DNA of 59,159 nt from Rostrohypoxylon terebratum (Eukaryota; Ascomycota; Sordariomycetes; Xylariales; Hypoxylaceae), in NCBI GenBank assembly GCA_022497145.1, contig MU386000.1, positions 1-59,159 of the forward strand, given 5' to 3'. Below, in pieces: positions 47,398 to 58,095 of the stretch (position 1 is its first letter; the number at the start of each line of letters is the position of its first letter). The position numbers and the translations under genes were made by a program. The notes beneath the pieces were generated by a model. It did not search any database and was not told the origin of the DNA. It worked only from the letters and a program-made list of their open reading frames with translations.

Positions 47398-49035
47398 ATG
47401 TCCTCAAAACCTATTGATATGGCCACCAAACAGCTGAAGGCAGCTCGGGTACCGGTCTTTGGTCGTGGAGAGGAAGAGTACGAACGTTCTGTTGCGACCT
47501 CTAATCTTCTCTTCCGCTATTCGAGACCCGATTGTGTTATACAGCCCGAGACTATCTCCCAGGTTCGGGCGATCATCAAGCAAGCTAAATCTCACAAACT
47601 TGAAGTTACCATCAAGGGAGGAGGTCATTCTTATGCAGGGCACTCTACCGCCTTTAGCGGGATCTCACTCGACCTCAAGAATTTGAACAAGGTCAAGCTT
47701 GATAGTGGCTCTAGAAGTGTCACCGTGGAAGCAGGTTGCCAGTGGGGCCATGTTTATAAAACATTGCTTAACAAAGGGCTCGATGGGTATATAGTAAATG
47801 GTGGGAGGTGCCCTTCTGTGGGAGTAGGGGGTTATATACTTGGGGGCGGTCTGGGCCCATTTACCAGAAGCATTGGAATGGGTAGCGATACGCTAAGGGA
47901 GGCCACTTTGGTGACAGCAGATGGTAATCTGGTTATTGTGAACGATAGCCATGATCGATGGTCTGATAGAGGTAGGCTATTCTGGGCACTCCGTGGCGGT
48001 GGCGGTGGCAATTTTGGGGTCCTGGTGAAAATGAAACTTGAGGTTCGAAGACTAGGCCAAGGAGGTGTCACTGTGGTAGCTGGGAGATACCAATGGTTCC
48101 CCAACTTGGGTATAACAGACGACTTCATAGCCACTATGAACAACTTCTATACCGCAGACTGGCCCAAGCAAATGACCATTGACAGTACTTGGATGTGCGA
48201 CCTCCGACAATCTTCGCGCGACGGCGTAAGATTCTTGTTATACTATGATGGGAACAAAGAAAGCTTCGATAAAATCATCAAGACATACATCACAGATCCG
48301 GGGCTTTCGGAACAGCTAAGACGGAGATCGTTACCCGAAAAATCCACTCGCTTCCTTCATGAAACGCTTGTCAGCCAGTGGTCGGAGGAAAATACCAAAT
48401 CATTTCCTACTAATAGGACTTACAGCATCTATACGTCCTTTGTTTTCAACAATGAGAGGGTTACAATTGAAAATATCACTTCTGTGGTACGAAAAGAGAT
48501 GGCTAATTTCCGACGTCGCTTTGAAGGAGAAAAAGTTGAGTTTTTAGTCACCTGGATCCATTCAGGGGGCAAGGCCGCAGAGAAAAATCCCACAGACACT
48601 GCGTTTTTCTGGCGCAAAGCTGTTTATCACACCTATATCACCATAGAGTGGGAAGATAAGTGGATGGAGAAGAAAATGAGAAGTTTCTTAGTAAGTATCA
48701 AGAGTAAGTTGAGGCAATATTCTCTTCAAGGGGAAGCGGCCTTCATCAACTTTCCCGACAGCGCGTTACGCAGGAATTCCCATGAGAGGGCTTACTTTGG
48801 AGACAACTGCGAGGAACTGCGCCGTGTAAAGGAGATATGGGATAGAGAAAACTTCTTTAATGGGAGACAGGGTGTCCAACTCCCCAAGAATGTCGGCCGC
48901 GACGTAGAGTCCAGTGTGGACAGACCGAGAAAGGAGGAATTGACAAATGAGGTGGCTGGAGAGCACTGGAAATACTATACAGCCCGAAAGAGTTTCAAGA
49001 AAGAGCTCGAAGAGTTAGTAGATTTCGGGTTTTGA
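47398..49035 (+). CDS. Berberine-bridge-type FAD-linked oxidase
   Basis: This intronless 545-aa protein of the FAD_binding_4/BBE family oxidises a small molecule, often a sugar or a secondary metabolite, using covalently bound FAD and oxygen. The PCMH flavin domain has IKGGGHSYAGHS with His77 and GGRCPSVGVGGYILGGGLG with Cys138, the pair used for bicovalent flavin attachment. The C-terminus has AYFGDNCEELRRVKEIWDRENFF, the BBE-domain pattern. No signal peptide is evident, unlike most secreted members, so it may be cytosolic. The typical Tyr of the YxNY signature near the C-terminus is not obvious; the tail instead carries HWKYYTARKSFKKEL. No biosynthetic neighbours are apparent. Confidence 0.92.
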   Translation: MSSKPIDMATKQLKAARVPVFGRGEEEYERSVATSNLLFRYSRPDCVIQPETISQVRAIIKQAKSHKLEVTIKGGGHSYAGHSTAFSGISLDLKNLNKVKLDSGSRSVTVEAGCQWGHVYKTLLNKGLDGYIVNGGRCPSVGVGGYILGGGLGPFTRSIGMGSDTLREATLVTADGNLVIVNDSHDRWSDRGRLFWALRGGGGGNFGVLVKMKLEVRRLGQGGVTVVAGRYQWFPNLGITDDFIATMNNFYTADWPKQMTIDSTWMCDLRQSSRDGVRFLLYYDGNKESFDKIIKTYITDPGLSEQLRRRSLPEKSTRFLHETLVSQWSEENTKSFPTNRTYSIYTSFVFNNERVTIENITSVVRKEMANFRRRFEGEKVEFLVTWIHSGGKAAEKNPTDTAFFWRKAVYHTYITIEWEDKWMEKKMRSFLVSIKSKLRQYSLQGEAAFINFPDSALRRNSHERAYFGDNCEELRRVKEIWDRENFFNGRQGVQLPKNVGRDVESSVDRPRKEELTNEVAGEHWKYYTARKSFKKELEELVDFGF

Positions 49036-50628
49036 TTGCAGATGACATTTTCTATAACAATCCAATACCTTACTACCTTCCTATAAATATATTAGGCAAC
49101 AAGGGAAGGCTGGTCCTAGGCTTTTTGAATGATATGGCAAATTAAAAAAAGGTACCCACCTACATTCCCCTATTAATTACAGCCGGCGTTGCCATTTGAT
49201 TCCATACGGCACTCTTCTCCGATCGGAATCGGAGTATGGCAATGAATGTCACACTGCCGGATAGAATGGTCGACATTCATGATTGGGTAGTACGATCATA
49301 TCTACAATGTTTTCACTGGCTGATATGCTCTTTGTATACTTAGGTATGGTAGCTTCACGAGACTTCCGCCGTGAGGTGTTGGCTTTATAGTCGTGGTTTT
49401 ATAATCGGAACGCTTAAACCAACGGACCCTCCCCCATATTAGACATCAATATAATCCTAAATACTTTGAAGACGTATCCCCTTAAGGGAAGTCTTCAGCT
49501 ACCTATTTACACTCAGCTCGCTGTCTCTTACGCTATGGATAAGTCGCGGCCCTGATATATCATATTGCGGAGCATGGAGCTCCCGCTTATTAAGCTCGAA
49601 GAGCGCTTATATAAACACGTTCCACACACACAATTAAAAAATCAACAGTTTTCCCACTTTTATACATTTTTCTTGAAATCCAGCTCGCGACATATCATAT
49701 GGAAGAGGTCCGTCTGTTTCGGCGGACCGCAAGGCTTTCCCAAAGGAGAGCAGGTTGAGAATTGTACACCGTCTTTGGCGTGCCCAGAACCACAAGGAAT
49801 ACCTTGATTGAAGTTATTTCATAATAGCTAATTTTTTACTTAGAACGTTTCGCGGTGAATACCCAATATCACCAACCCCCAGCTATAGGTAGTATTGGAA
49901 CCTAAGGCCTGATCAGTTGCCCACTTAGAGGGCACTCTGTGGAAGTTCTGAGCAAGCAAATATTTTCGAATCAACTTTCGAACAAGCCGGACAGAAATTA
50001 GAGCCAGCCGCAAAGCGTGCGGAAGAAACAAGGCGGCACTTAGGAAGCTGGGGTAACCTAGAGGTCAGGTGATGTGCTCTTGAACCCTAACCCCAACCCT
50101 AACCCTGGAGTAGAGCGGAGTTTTAACAAGACCGAGAAAGGAGGTCGTTAGGATGATACTTAAAAGCGACGATAGCTACTCTGGCAACCTTATCGCGGCG
50201 GTTCAGGCTCCAAGGTTGTTGTATGTTATGATTGGGTGTCGGTTGTTCGTACTAATGTTAAATCTCAAGGGGCATCAGAAGGGGAAGAGTACCTAGGTAT
50301 TATGGAAAAGGAGTGGCCTGAATTTTGGGTTGGATATTAGAGGTAGGTAATGTTGATAGGAAAAGGTTATGCCAATACAGTTTGATGACAACACATGGGC
50401 GCCTCAGAAGCGAGTTTCTCTTTCTTTTAATCCCATCATATTCAACATTTATTCTCTGTCAAGAGTGCTAGCTACTCCCACGCGGCCTTCACCAGAGTTT
50501 CTTTCAGCCTATGTTTATTTCTTAATAATAAGGCGCGAAACCAGTACTTTCCCAGCTTGCATTCCTCTCGGTCAACGGGTAAGATGGAGAACGATCTGGT
50601 TAGGTAGTCCACTTAACAACGCAGAGCT
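49036..50628. other. Intergenic with telomere-like tract
   Basis: 1.6 kb, AT-rich, without supportable genes. It carries the CCCTAA-like tract at 50083-50108. Confidence 0.5.
50083..50108. repeat. Interstitial telomere-like repeat
   Basis: CCCTAA, CCCCAA, CCCTAA, CCCT in tandem: one substitution away from four units of the canonical telomere repeat. Confidence 0.7.
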
Positions 50629-51363
50629 TCAAATCGTAACATGGTCGATCCGACGCCGTTCGATTGTGCCGAAATTCTGCGAAAACGGATCACCCCAGTT
50701 ATCAAATGATTGGCCCTCTGTAGGTCCCTCAGGAAAGGTCAAATGCCCGTTTTCGTTGAATACATGATCAATGCCACAGCCGTCGAGAATCTCCTTGCAG
50801 TTCGCACAGGCTACCTTAGAGATGCCAATGACTCCAATTTTCATTTCTCTATTTCGCATGAAGTTGACAATTTGCATCTCGGCATGTAAGTGCGCATTTT
50901 GCTCCTTGCTCTGCGGTTGATCCTTGGGCATAAGTACGCTAATGATGCACCCGCGGGTGTGTGGAAACGTCGGGAACGCCCTACGAATGGCCTCATCGTG
51001 ACGCCTATCGTGCAGGCCGAACTCATCCTTGTTGAAGACACCCTTAGCGGGCTTCCGGATACCCTGCTCTGTGCGCTTCTTGATGTTGGCAGCGACCACA
51101 ATGTGCTTGCCGTTTTGCGAGATGCCGACTGCCACAGTGTCCATGCTTCGCTCTTTGAAGTACTTCTTCCACCACGATCGGAGCTCCGTCCAGATCTTGG
51201 AACCGGTTGCTGCTGTTGGCTCATCGGGAATTACCCCCTTCGGATAGATCTTTGTGAGCGCGGATTGGGCGGCGATGGCGTGGTCAGTCATCCAGAATTC
51301 CCAGCTCAGGTGGTAGGCAAGCTCCTTGGCTAAGCTTTTTCGAGCTTCGTGGGAAATATCCAT
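50629..51363 (-). CDS. Cytidine-deaminase-like fold protein with HAE...CxxC signature
   Basis: This 244-aa intronless minus-strand protein starts at the ATG at 51363; the frame extends to 51402 only through a TTG. Residues 158-172 (AHLHAEMQIVNFMRN) and 181-192 (ISKVACANCKEI) form the zinc-site pattern of the deaminase superfamily: His160-Ala-Glu162, then Cys186-x2-Cys189, with 25 residues between His and the first Cys. The His/Cys would hold zinc and Glu162 would shuttle the proton. The N-terminal 120 residues (WTELRSWWKKYF and on) match nothing I know. HAEMQ-type motifs occur in toxin-like and OTT_1508-like deaminase families found in bacteria and fungi; which family this belongs to, and its substrate, cannot be settled by eye. 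It is divergent from the 1598-aa gene, about 0.8 kb start to start. Confidence 0.75.
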   Translation of the reverse strand: MDISHEARKSLAKELAYHLSWEFWMTDHAIAAQSALTKIYPKGVIPDEPTAATGSKIWTELRSWWKKYFKERSMDTVAVGISQNGKHIVVAANIKKRTEQGIRKPAKGVFNKDEFGLHDRRHDEAIRRAFPTFPHTRGCIISVLMPKDQPQSKEQNAHLHAEMQIVNFMRNREMKIGVIGISKVACANCKEILDGCGIDHVFNENGHLTFPEGPTEGQSFDNWGDPFSQNFGTIERRRIDHVTI

Positions 51364-52147
51364 GGTTGAGATCGATTCAAGGGGCTCGCAAAAATGAATC
51401 AAGTGAAGTTGGTTTGGAAACTCTGTGGTGTTGAGTGGACAGGGTGTGTTCAGCTTGCCTCTCTGTCGGTCGACCTTTAACTTTGGGATGGAGTTAATGA
51501 ACTAGAATATCTCACTCCCATCGCCTTGGCACTAAAAGAGAGAAATTCTCGTACATTGATAAAGTTGCAGCACTCCAGCAGGACGAAGACCTAGGACTTC
51601 GTGCGTGCAGAATTGTGGGGTTTTACTAACGAATGGATAATCACCATAAATGCTCGGATGCCCAACATCGGGTCTCTTCACCCTGTTATTTGGCACGCAG
51701 CTCTCAGCCGCAGCATCAATTGCTGTCGGACCCCATCTGATGATGGCTTCTTTCATAAGAACCGATTTATCTTAATCCAATAGTGGCATGTCGGGTACCA
51801 TACTCAGTCAGAGCCTGCAGACTTGATGCCCAATAGTTCAAATTCTCTCGCATGGCGATCTTATTTTCAGCTTGCTACTATTCTTGTGGGGAAATGCACC
51901 AACATCGTGGTGCTTTCCTGAGCACTCCAAGGGTTGAAGCCGGTTCTTCGCGCATAGGTTCCTAGTTACACGCGTGACGCGAGGACCATTCAAATGCAGC
52001 AGGAAAAAAAGAGTATAATGTCCCCGACTCTGAAATACAGCCAGGAAGACAGATCCATGTCTCCTCTCACTACCATTTTCAAATCTCTCTTTCCTTCCCC
52101 GCCAGAGGTCCGGGGCACAATACTCCTAAGACCTCTACTAACTCGCC
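51364..52147. other. Shared divergent promoter, deaminase-like and giant gene
   Basis: 784 bases between two divergent ATGs. I see no convincing coding gene. A CT-rich leader (about 52050-52100) precedes the plus-strand gene. Confidence 0.5.
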
Positions 52148-55100
52148 ATGGCGACCCTTTCGGCATACGAGGACCTGGGATTTCCACTACTAGTTGAACC
52201 CCAGGTCCCTCACAACCGCCACCAAGATTATCTCTCAAACCAGACAACAGTAATAAAACAACTCTATCATAATTCCTTGCAACTCGACCACTTTAAGAAG
52301 GTCCTGAAGGACTCAAACACTATAGCTCGCAATAGCGTTTACGCCCACCCCACGACTATCACCGACGCCCTTGGCTCCACACCCGCAACGCTCTCTGGAG
52401 TCGCTGATGATGAATCTCTCCGTACTTATCTCAAGGAGAACAAGGCTGCCGTCATCGGAGGTGCTATTGTTCGCGATATCCACCTGCTTGTAGGTGATGT
52501 ATCATCGGAAAGCGACAAGTCCCAAGTTCAGTTTAAAGACTTGCCCGTGCTGCCGTTCCAGGTCCCCGAATCGAGTAGCATGAGTGCACAGCTCAAGTCC
52601 TCCAAACTCGATCCAGATTCAATGCCGGTATTTGTGTTTCCAGAAGAGTACATTGCACCGCCAGAATTTGAGAAAGTTGAGGCTTTGTCACAGGATGATG
52701 TATCCTTTGGACAAAGCAACACGACTCTTTTGGACTTGTACACTGTGTCAGGAGATATTGACAATTTCTGGAATGTCAAGGGGCTCACAGCGAAGCTTTA
52801 CAAGCACAAAGGTAAGTCCCTCCCTCTCGGTGATATCGAGCACCATCACGAGAGACTTGACGAAAAACATGATATTGATAACAAGGCCAACTAAGATACC
52901 CAATTGGAATCCGCAACGGAAAAAGTCATCCTCAACGCGCAAAGTCTCGCCTTCAAAGGGAAGCCATTGGCATCCCTTTTCCCCTTCATTGATAGCGACG
53001 ATATTAAGAACCTCCCGATCGCCAACTTGGAGCTGTCCTACTCGGCCGACAAGTCAGATAACCCGGTTCACAAGCCTGGCCTTTATTTGGAGGTCGATAT
53101 CGAACTTGAGGGCAACCTCCAGTGGGTTGGAGATGCGATGAAAACCCTCTTTGGATCGTCGGGAAACACGCCCACAATCCATCTCACAGCGTGGCTTTCC
53201 GAGTCGCGCAACTGGTCCAAGCCTCCCTCGAATATTGAGAAGCTAGTGCTGCAGGGGTATTTTAAGAATATGGAGTTCAAGCCGTGGAATATCCTGGAAT
53301 TCAAGACCATGGGAATTGAACTAACGGTAATGAAGTCTGAAGGGTCCTGGAACTTTGGCTTCGGTTTCATTGGCGAGGCCATGGTCACAAACATCCCTGA
53401 AGCGCGTCTTCCCGTATGGCTTAGCTATAGAATCGCCACAGATATCGACGATGACTCGAGTGGTATGGGAGTGGATGCAGGACGGATTTGGAGTTTGACA
53501 GTCGTTGCCAACGATTGGAGGAACATCTTTGGCTACGAAAATATCCACGTACGTTTTGCACCATGTCTAAGGCCCTGTTGAAGATTCCTAGTAGATACTA
53601 ACCGCGCTGTGTTCACAGATGACAGAGGCAATGTTCAGCGCCTCTTTTTCTGAGAGTAACTTCGACTCATCCGTGCCACTCGACGTCGCAGGGCTCATCA
53701 AAATCGGCGACGGCCCCGGGCAACTCGTGGTTCACGGCCAGTTTGCCAAGGGATGGAAGCACGCCATTAATTGGACCTGGGTCCAGTTCCAAAGTCATTA
53801 CGGTGTTCCCCTTGTTGAAAAGGACCATTTCATCGAGGCCCATCTCGGTGATCTCACGCTAAGCGATATCAGAAGACTCTACGCCCAGATCACAGGCGGA
53901 CAAGCGATGCCAGAGGAACATGATAGCGTCAGCGAGACCATCACCTTCAGGAACATGGCAATCCGGGCTTCTTGTACCAAGTATCTAGGGTGTGAGCAAG
54001 ACCGCAAGGCGCTCGAGATGCTCGGCGAGGTTACGGTTGGCGATATGAGCAGCTATTCTGCGAGTTTAACTTTTGCGACAGATGGCATCACCGTCATCGG
54101 TGGAGTGAGCAATGTGAAGGTTCCTGGCACGAGCGTCACCATCGAGAAGGCAGGCCTGCGGTTTTTCATGTCTCTGAAGAAGGGAAAGACGTCCGATACA
54201 ACTAACACTTCCGGGAGCAGCTTAGCTACCCGGAATAGTAACAGCAGAGAGAAAACCAGCATCTCAGTCTTTGGCATCGTCAAATACGAGAGCGTCATTT
54301 TCAAGGCTGGCCTATACCTGACCAAAAAGAACAACAAGGAGAATGATTGGCTTGTATTTGGCAGTGCGGATCGCATCAGATTCAGGGAGATCTGGCCATC
54401 GATTGAGGAGGACAGCTTTCTCAACCTAGAACTTGATAATGTCGCGATCATTGCCTCATCTAAGGACAGAAAGTTTCCTTCCCACGAGCATCAGAGTAGA
54501 CGGACAGGCGGAACTAATGTAAATCACGACGAAGGTAGCGAACAGGCAAGTTGGGATGTCTTGTCTGAGATCGAGACACACGGCTATTCCGTCATAAAAG
54601 GTACATCCTGAGCGTTCTTCGGTTTTTTGTCTCTCCTCTGCATTAGGTATAGCTGCTGACACAAAACCAACTAGGTTTTCAAGTCTGCGCCACCATTTCT
54701 GCCTTCGAGCAGCTGGAACAACTGAATGGTGGCAAGAAGATCGACGGCCTCATGGTATCCCTGAGTGTCAGTCCAGAGGGAAAGATTGATGTGGCCATCA
54801 GGCTCCCAAAATCATTCAAGGTAAGCAATCACGACCGTTTCCCTGTGGCTTTCTATCTGCTAGGTTTCTTGAGAGGTACGCTAACACAGCCTTTACTTCG
54901 AAATAGCTTCAACTCTCCGCGTTCGCCTGGTTTGATGATTTTGATGCCTCAGTCGGCATCGGCTCCGATGGACCGCAGATTCAACTTAGTGCAACTCTCA
55001 CTGTTTTGATGGAGAATTCAGATCCCATTCTCGTCAAGGGTTTAGTCGTCGGGACACTTAAGGGAGCCGCTGGGGAGCTGTAGGCAACGCTTATTCCACA

Positions 55101-57533
55101 TCGCTTTACATTTCGATGGTAGCTAATTAAACCCAGGTTCATGGACCCTGATTCTAAATGGATCAACCCCTTTGGCCTCAACAAGGAGTTGATCGTCTCC
55201 AAACTAGGCATTGGTGTAGGATTCGATTACGCTACTGTGCTCGAGACTGGACCAAGGTAAGTTCAGACCCCCGCCCCTTTAGCATTTCGGAGCCCAAACA
55301 CTAACTAGTCCTCCCTGCATCAAGTCGTGTCTCCCTCCGAGGTCAAGTCAACGTAGGCGCCTACCATGCCCGTCTCGACGTTGGTCTGGACGTCACCAAA
55401 GCTGCCGCAGTACTGCAAGCAGAGTTCTCAACACTCGATGTTGTCGACATAGCTACTATCGCCAGCACCCTCCTCGAAGGCTCTGACTCCAGGTACAAAA
55501 ACATCGCCCTCCTCCCACCTAACACAAAGAGAGGTGACATCGTCTTCAGCGGCCTGAAGCTATATCTATCCTCAGGCGCGCAGTTCATGGGAATAGATTA
55601 CCCACGCGGGATCCAGCTTCGAGGGAAACTCACATTCTTCGGCAAATCGGGAGATTTTGATGGGTCGTTCACCGACGACGGCGTAGTCATCAAGGGCGGA
55701 TTGGATGCATTCAGTGTCGGCGGGCTCGAGGTGACCTCGCTGCGGGAATACAACGGCCGCAAGCGGACGACCTTAGATGTTGAGCTGACCAAGGAAAGGC
55801 AGAGGCTGTTTGTAGACGGCGTAGTGCGGTACCATGACCTTGTGCTCAAGATACTGGTGGATGTGGATGTGCAGAGGAGGTACCTGCGGGGGGAGATTGA
55901 AATTAGGCTTGCGGATAGTCTGAGTTTCAAACTTGACGCAGGTGTTCAAGTTGGAGAACAAGCCATCAATGGGGGGTTAGATAGTGCGGTGTGGTGGTTT
56001 GATGGGGAGCTGAAAGGGGGGGTTGTATCGGCTGTTCGTGACGGCATTCTCCAAGGGATCACTGCTCTTGAGACCCAGGCGAAACACTCTATCGAGAAAG
56101 CAGAGGAAGAGGTAAATGGGCGGCTGAAAGAATTGCGTAGAGATCTAGAAGAACGGAAGAAGGTGCTGGATGAACTGCAACGAGAGTCCCGCGAGGAAGT
56201 CACTGCGCGGCAGAAGAAGATCGCAGAAGAGAATACCACGTTAAGAAATATGCAGGATGAGATTGATAAACTTAATAAGCGGTACAGGGAAGCAAAGTCG
56301 AAAAAGAACAGCAACGATGCCAAAATCCAAGAGGCAAAGACGAAACGCGATCAGGCGCAGGAAAGGCTAGACAATAAGAAGCGAGAGATGAGGAAGGAAT
56401 ACGACAAAAAGATCCAGGAACAAAAGGACAACCAGGCGCACTGGGAGTCGGAGAGGAAAAGGTTACAGGATAAAAAGGAAGCATCGTGGGGGGATGTCCT
56501 GAGGAAAGCTGAAACCGCTGATTGGAGTTGGAGATATTGGTCTGGTAAGTCTGCCACCTCCCAGGAAGGCTCTTGGGGCCACAGGACTGCACAACTGACT
56601 TCAAGAATGACAGATGTGGAAACGGAAAGATGGAAGTGGAAAAACACTTGCATCTGGTATCTGGACAACTGTCATTGGTGGGAAATTCCGTACTGGGTGA
56701 GTCAAATGTCGTTCTATTTCCGTCGCAAACATCAATCGCAAAAGTCGGGGGCTGATTTTCTAACATGATTTTTGTAGACCGCGAAGTTGACCGAAGCCAC
56801 TCTCGGACTGGAACAGGCCCACGCCAGCAAAGTCGCGGAGGCCGAGATACTTCATGCTTTGAAGGCTATCACGAACTCAGATGCATTCAAAACGGTCGAG
56901 CGAGAGATTAACAATGCTGCATTCGAGATCGGAAGGTTTGAGCGCGCCCTGGAGAAACTTGTGACGCAGGGGCCATCGGCCTACATCGAGGAAATGGTCC
57001 GTGACGAGAGGCGCGATCTGGATCGACAGATCAAACTCCTGAGTGACCTTATGGACGCTAGCAAGATCCTTGAGGAGGAGCTCCGGAAAGCTAAAAATGC
57101 GCTGGACAAAGGACAGGGCAGGCTCAGCCCAAAGCAAGAAGAAGCACGGAAGCATATTGCAGAGCTCGAGTCTGAACTCAAGCTCAAGCCTTTCGAGGAA
57201 GATTATCGCAACAAAAAGCAGGACTACGACAAGATCAAGTCGCAGGCCGACTCGCTCCTCGTGACCCTTGAGGACATCAAGAAGGGAATCCATGTCGGCG
57301 CGGATATCGTCCGGCAGGTGACGAAACTGGTCGCCAAGGGCCTCCCTGATATCAAGAATATCAAAGGCAGAGTCAGCTCCAACGCGCTTGCCAAGCATGA
57401 ACCGCTCATGTTCGAGATCACAGTGAGCTGGATGGGACAGGATCACCTATGCTGTGTGGAGTGGGCACCGAACCAGGATGCGCATGAGTTATATAACGGC
57501 GCGGCGAAGAAGGTAGTTGCTATAGTTGACTAG
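52148..57533 (+). CDS. Large uncharacterised protein: beta-rich repeated segments plus coiled coils
   Basis: This 1598-aa protein has nine exons: 52148-52811, 52896-53548, 53619-54600, 54675-54820, 54907-55079, 55137-55256, 55325-56544, 56614-56696 and 56778-57533; all phases close on one frame. I do not recognise the family. Residues about 1-1240 alternate Gly/Asp turns with short hydrophobic strands and recur as loosely similar blocks (for example LYLEVDIELEGNLQWVG, SASLTFATDGITVIGGV, LQLSAFAWFDDFDASVGIG), suggesting tandem beta-sandwich or beta-solenoid modules. From about 1240 to 1410 and 1450 to 1540 it is highly charged coiled coil. Between them lies a Trp-rich insert (CIWYLDNCHWWEIPYW, exon 8). 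It lacks a signal peptide and membrane segments. The C-terminus (FEITVSWMGQDHLCC) returns to beta type. Divergent from the deaminase-like gene. Confidence 0.8.
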
Positions 57534-57789
57534 TGAGCAAACCCGTTACCAGAGTGCAAACGCCATAAGCCGTTTTCCATTAGATTTCTTTTGTAAGAAA
57601 TTATACATACACGAATTTCGCGGTACTGTTATAACATGCTAGGCCCCTGGCATTACACCGCTCATCCGGACAGGCCCAGGCGTCTATATACAGACTTATC
57701 CTCAGGATGTGATCCTCTGTTTCTGGAATACCTAATTGACACGAACCAGTTTAGGGACAACTAGTTAGGCCATGAAACAAAAGTTTCCC

Positions 57790-57807
57790 AATGACCAGTT
57801 GGTCATT
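57790..57807. terminator. Perfect 8-bp-arm inverted repeat downstream of the giant gene
   Basis: AATGACCA, two bases, TGGTCATT. It lies about 260 bases past the stop of the 1598-aa gene. It may act in transcript ending, but could equally be a protein-binding palindrome. Confidence 0.25.
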
Positions 57808-58020
57808 GTTCCCTAATTCCATATTATATGTGTTACCCCGCACTTGGTACGTAACACTAATTGATTATCCTTGATCCTATACTATGGTGAAGCCAGCACT
57901 ATAGAGCTGTCGCAGAGTAGACAAGTGAGTCATAAATGAGCTTTTTATCCAGTTTTGTACAATGGGATATCACGACGGGATTCTAAAGGTGGAAATATAG
58001 GAGCGACTATAACCCTTTTG

Positions 58021-58095
58021 TGAGGGCAGGAGGACCTCGAACCCAAAATCCTTATGAATTCCGTGCGCCTTCTCAATTAACAACGGCTTCGGTCG
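58021..58095 (-). repeat. Possible tRNA-derived relic
   Basis: On the minus strand a D-arm-like segment, a loop with TTCATAA (would-be CAT anticodon) and a box-B-like GGGTTCGAGGTCC occur in tRNA order. The anticodon and T stems do not pair properly, so it is not a functional tRNA. It could be an old pseudo-tRNA or SINE head. Confidence 0.3.

Noticed and set aside
50369..50767. 132-codon plus-strand frame overlapping the deaminase-like gene end
   Set aside because: The minus strand carries the HAE and CxxC motifs; the plus-strand frame has no recognisable feature.
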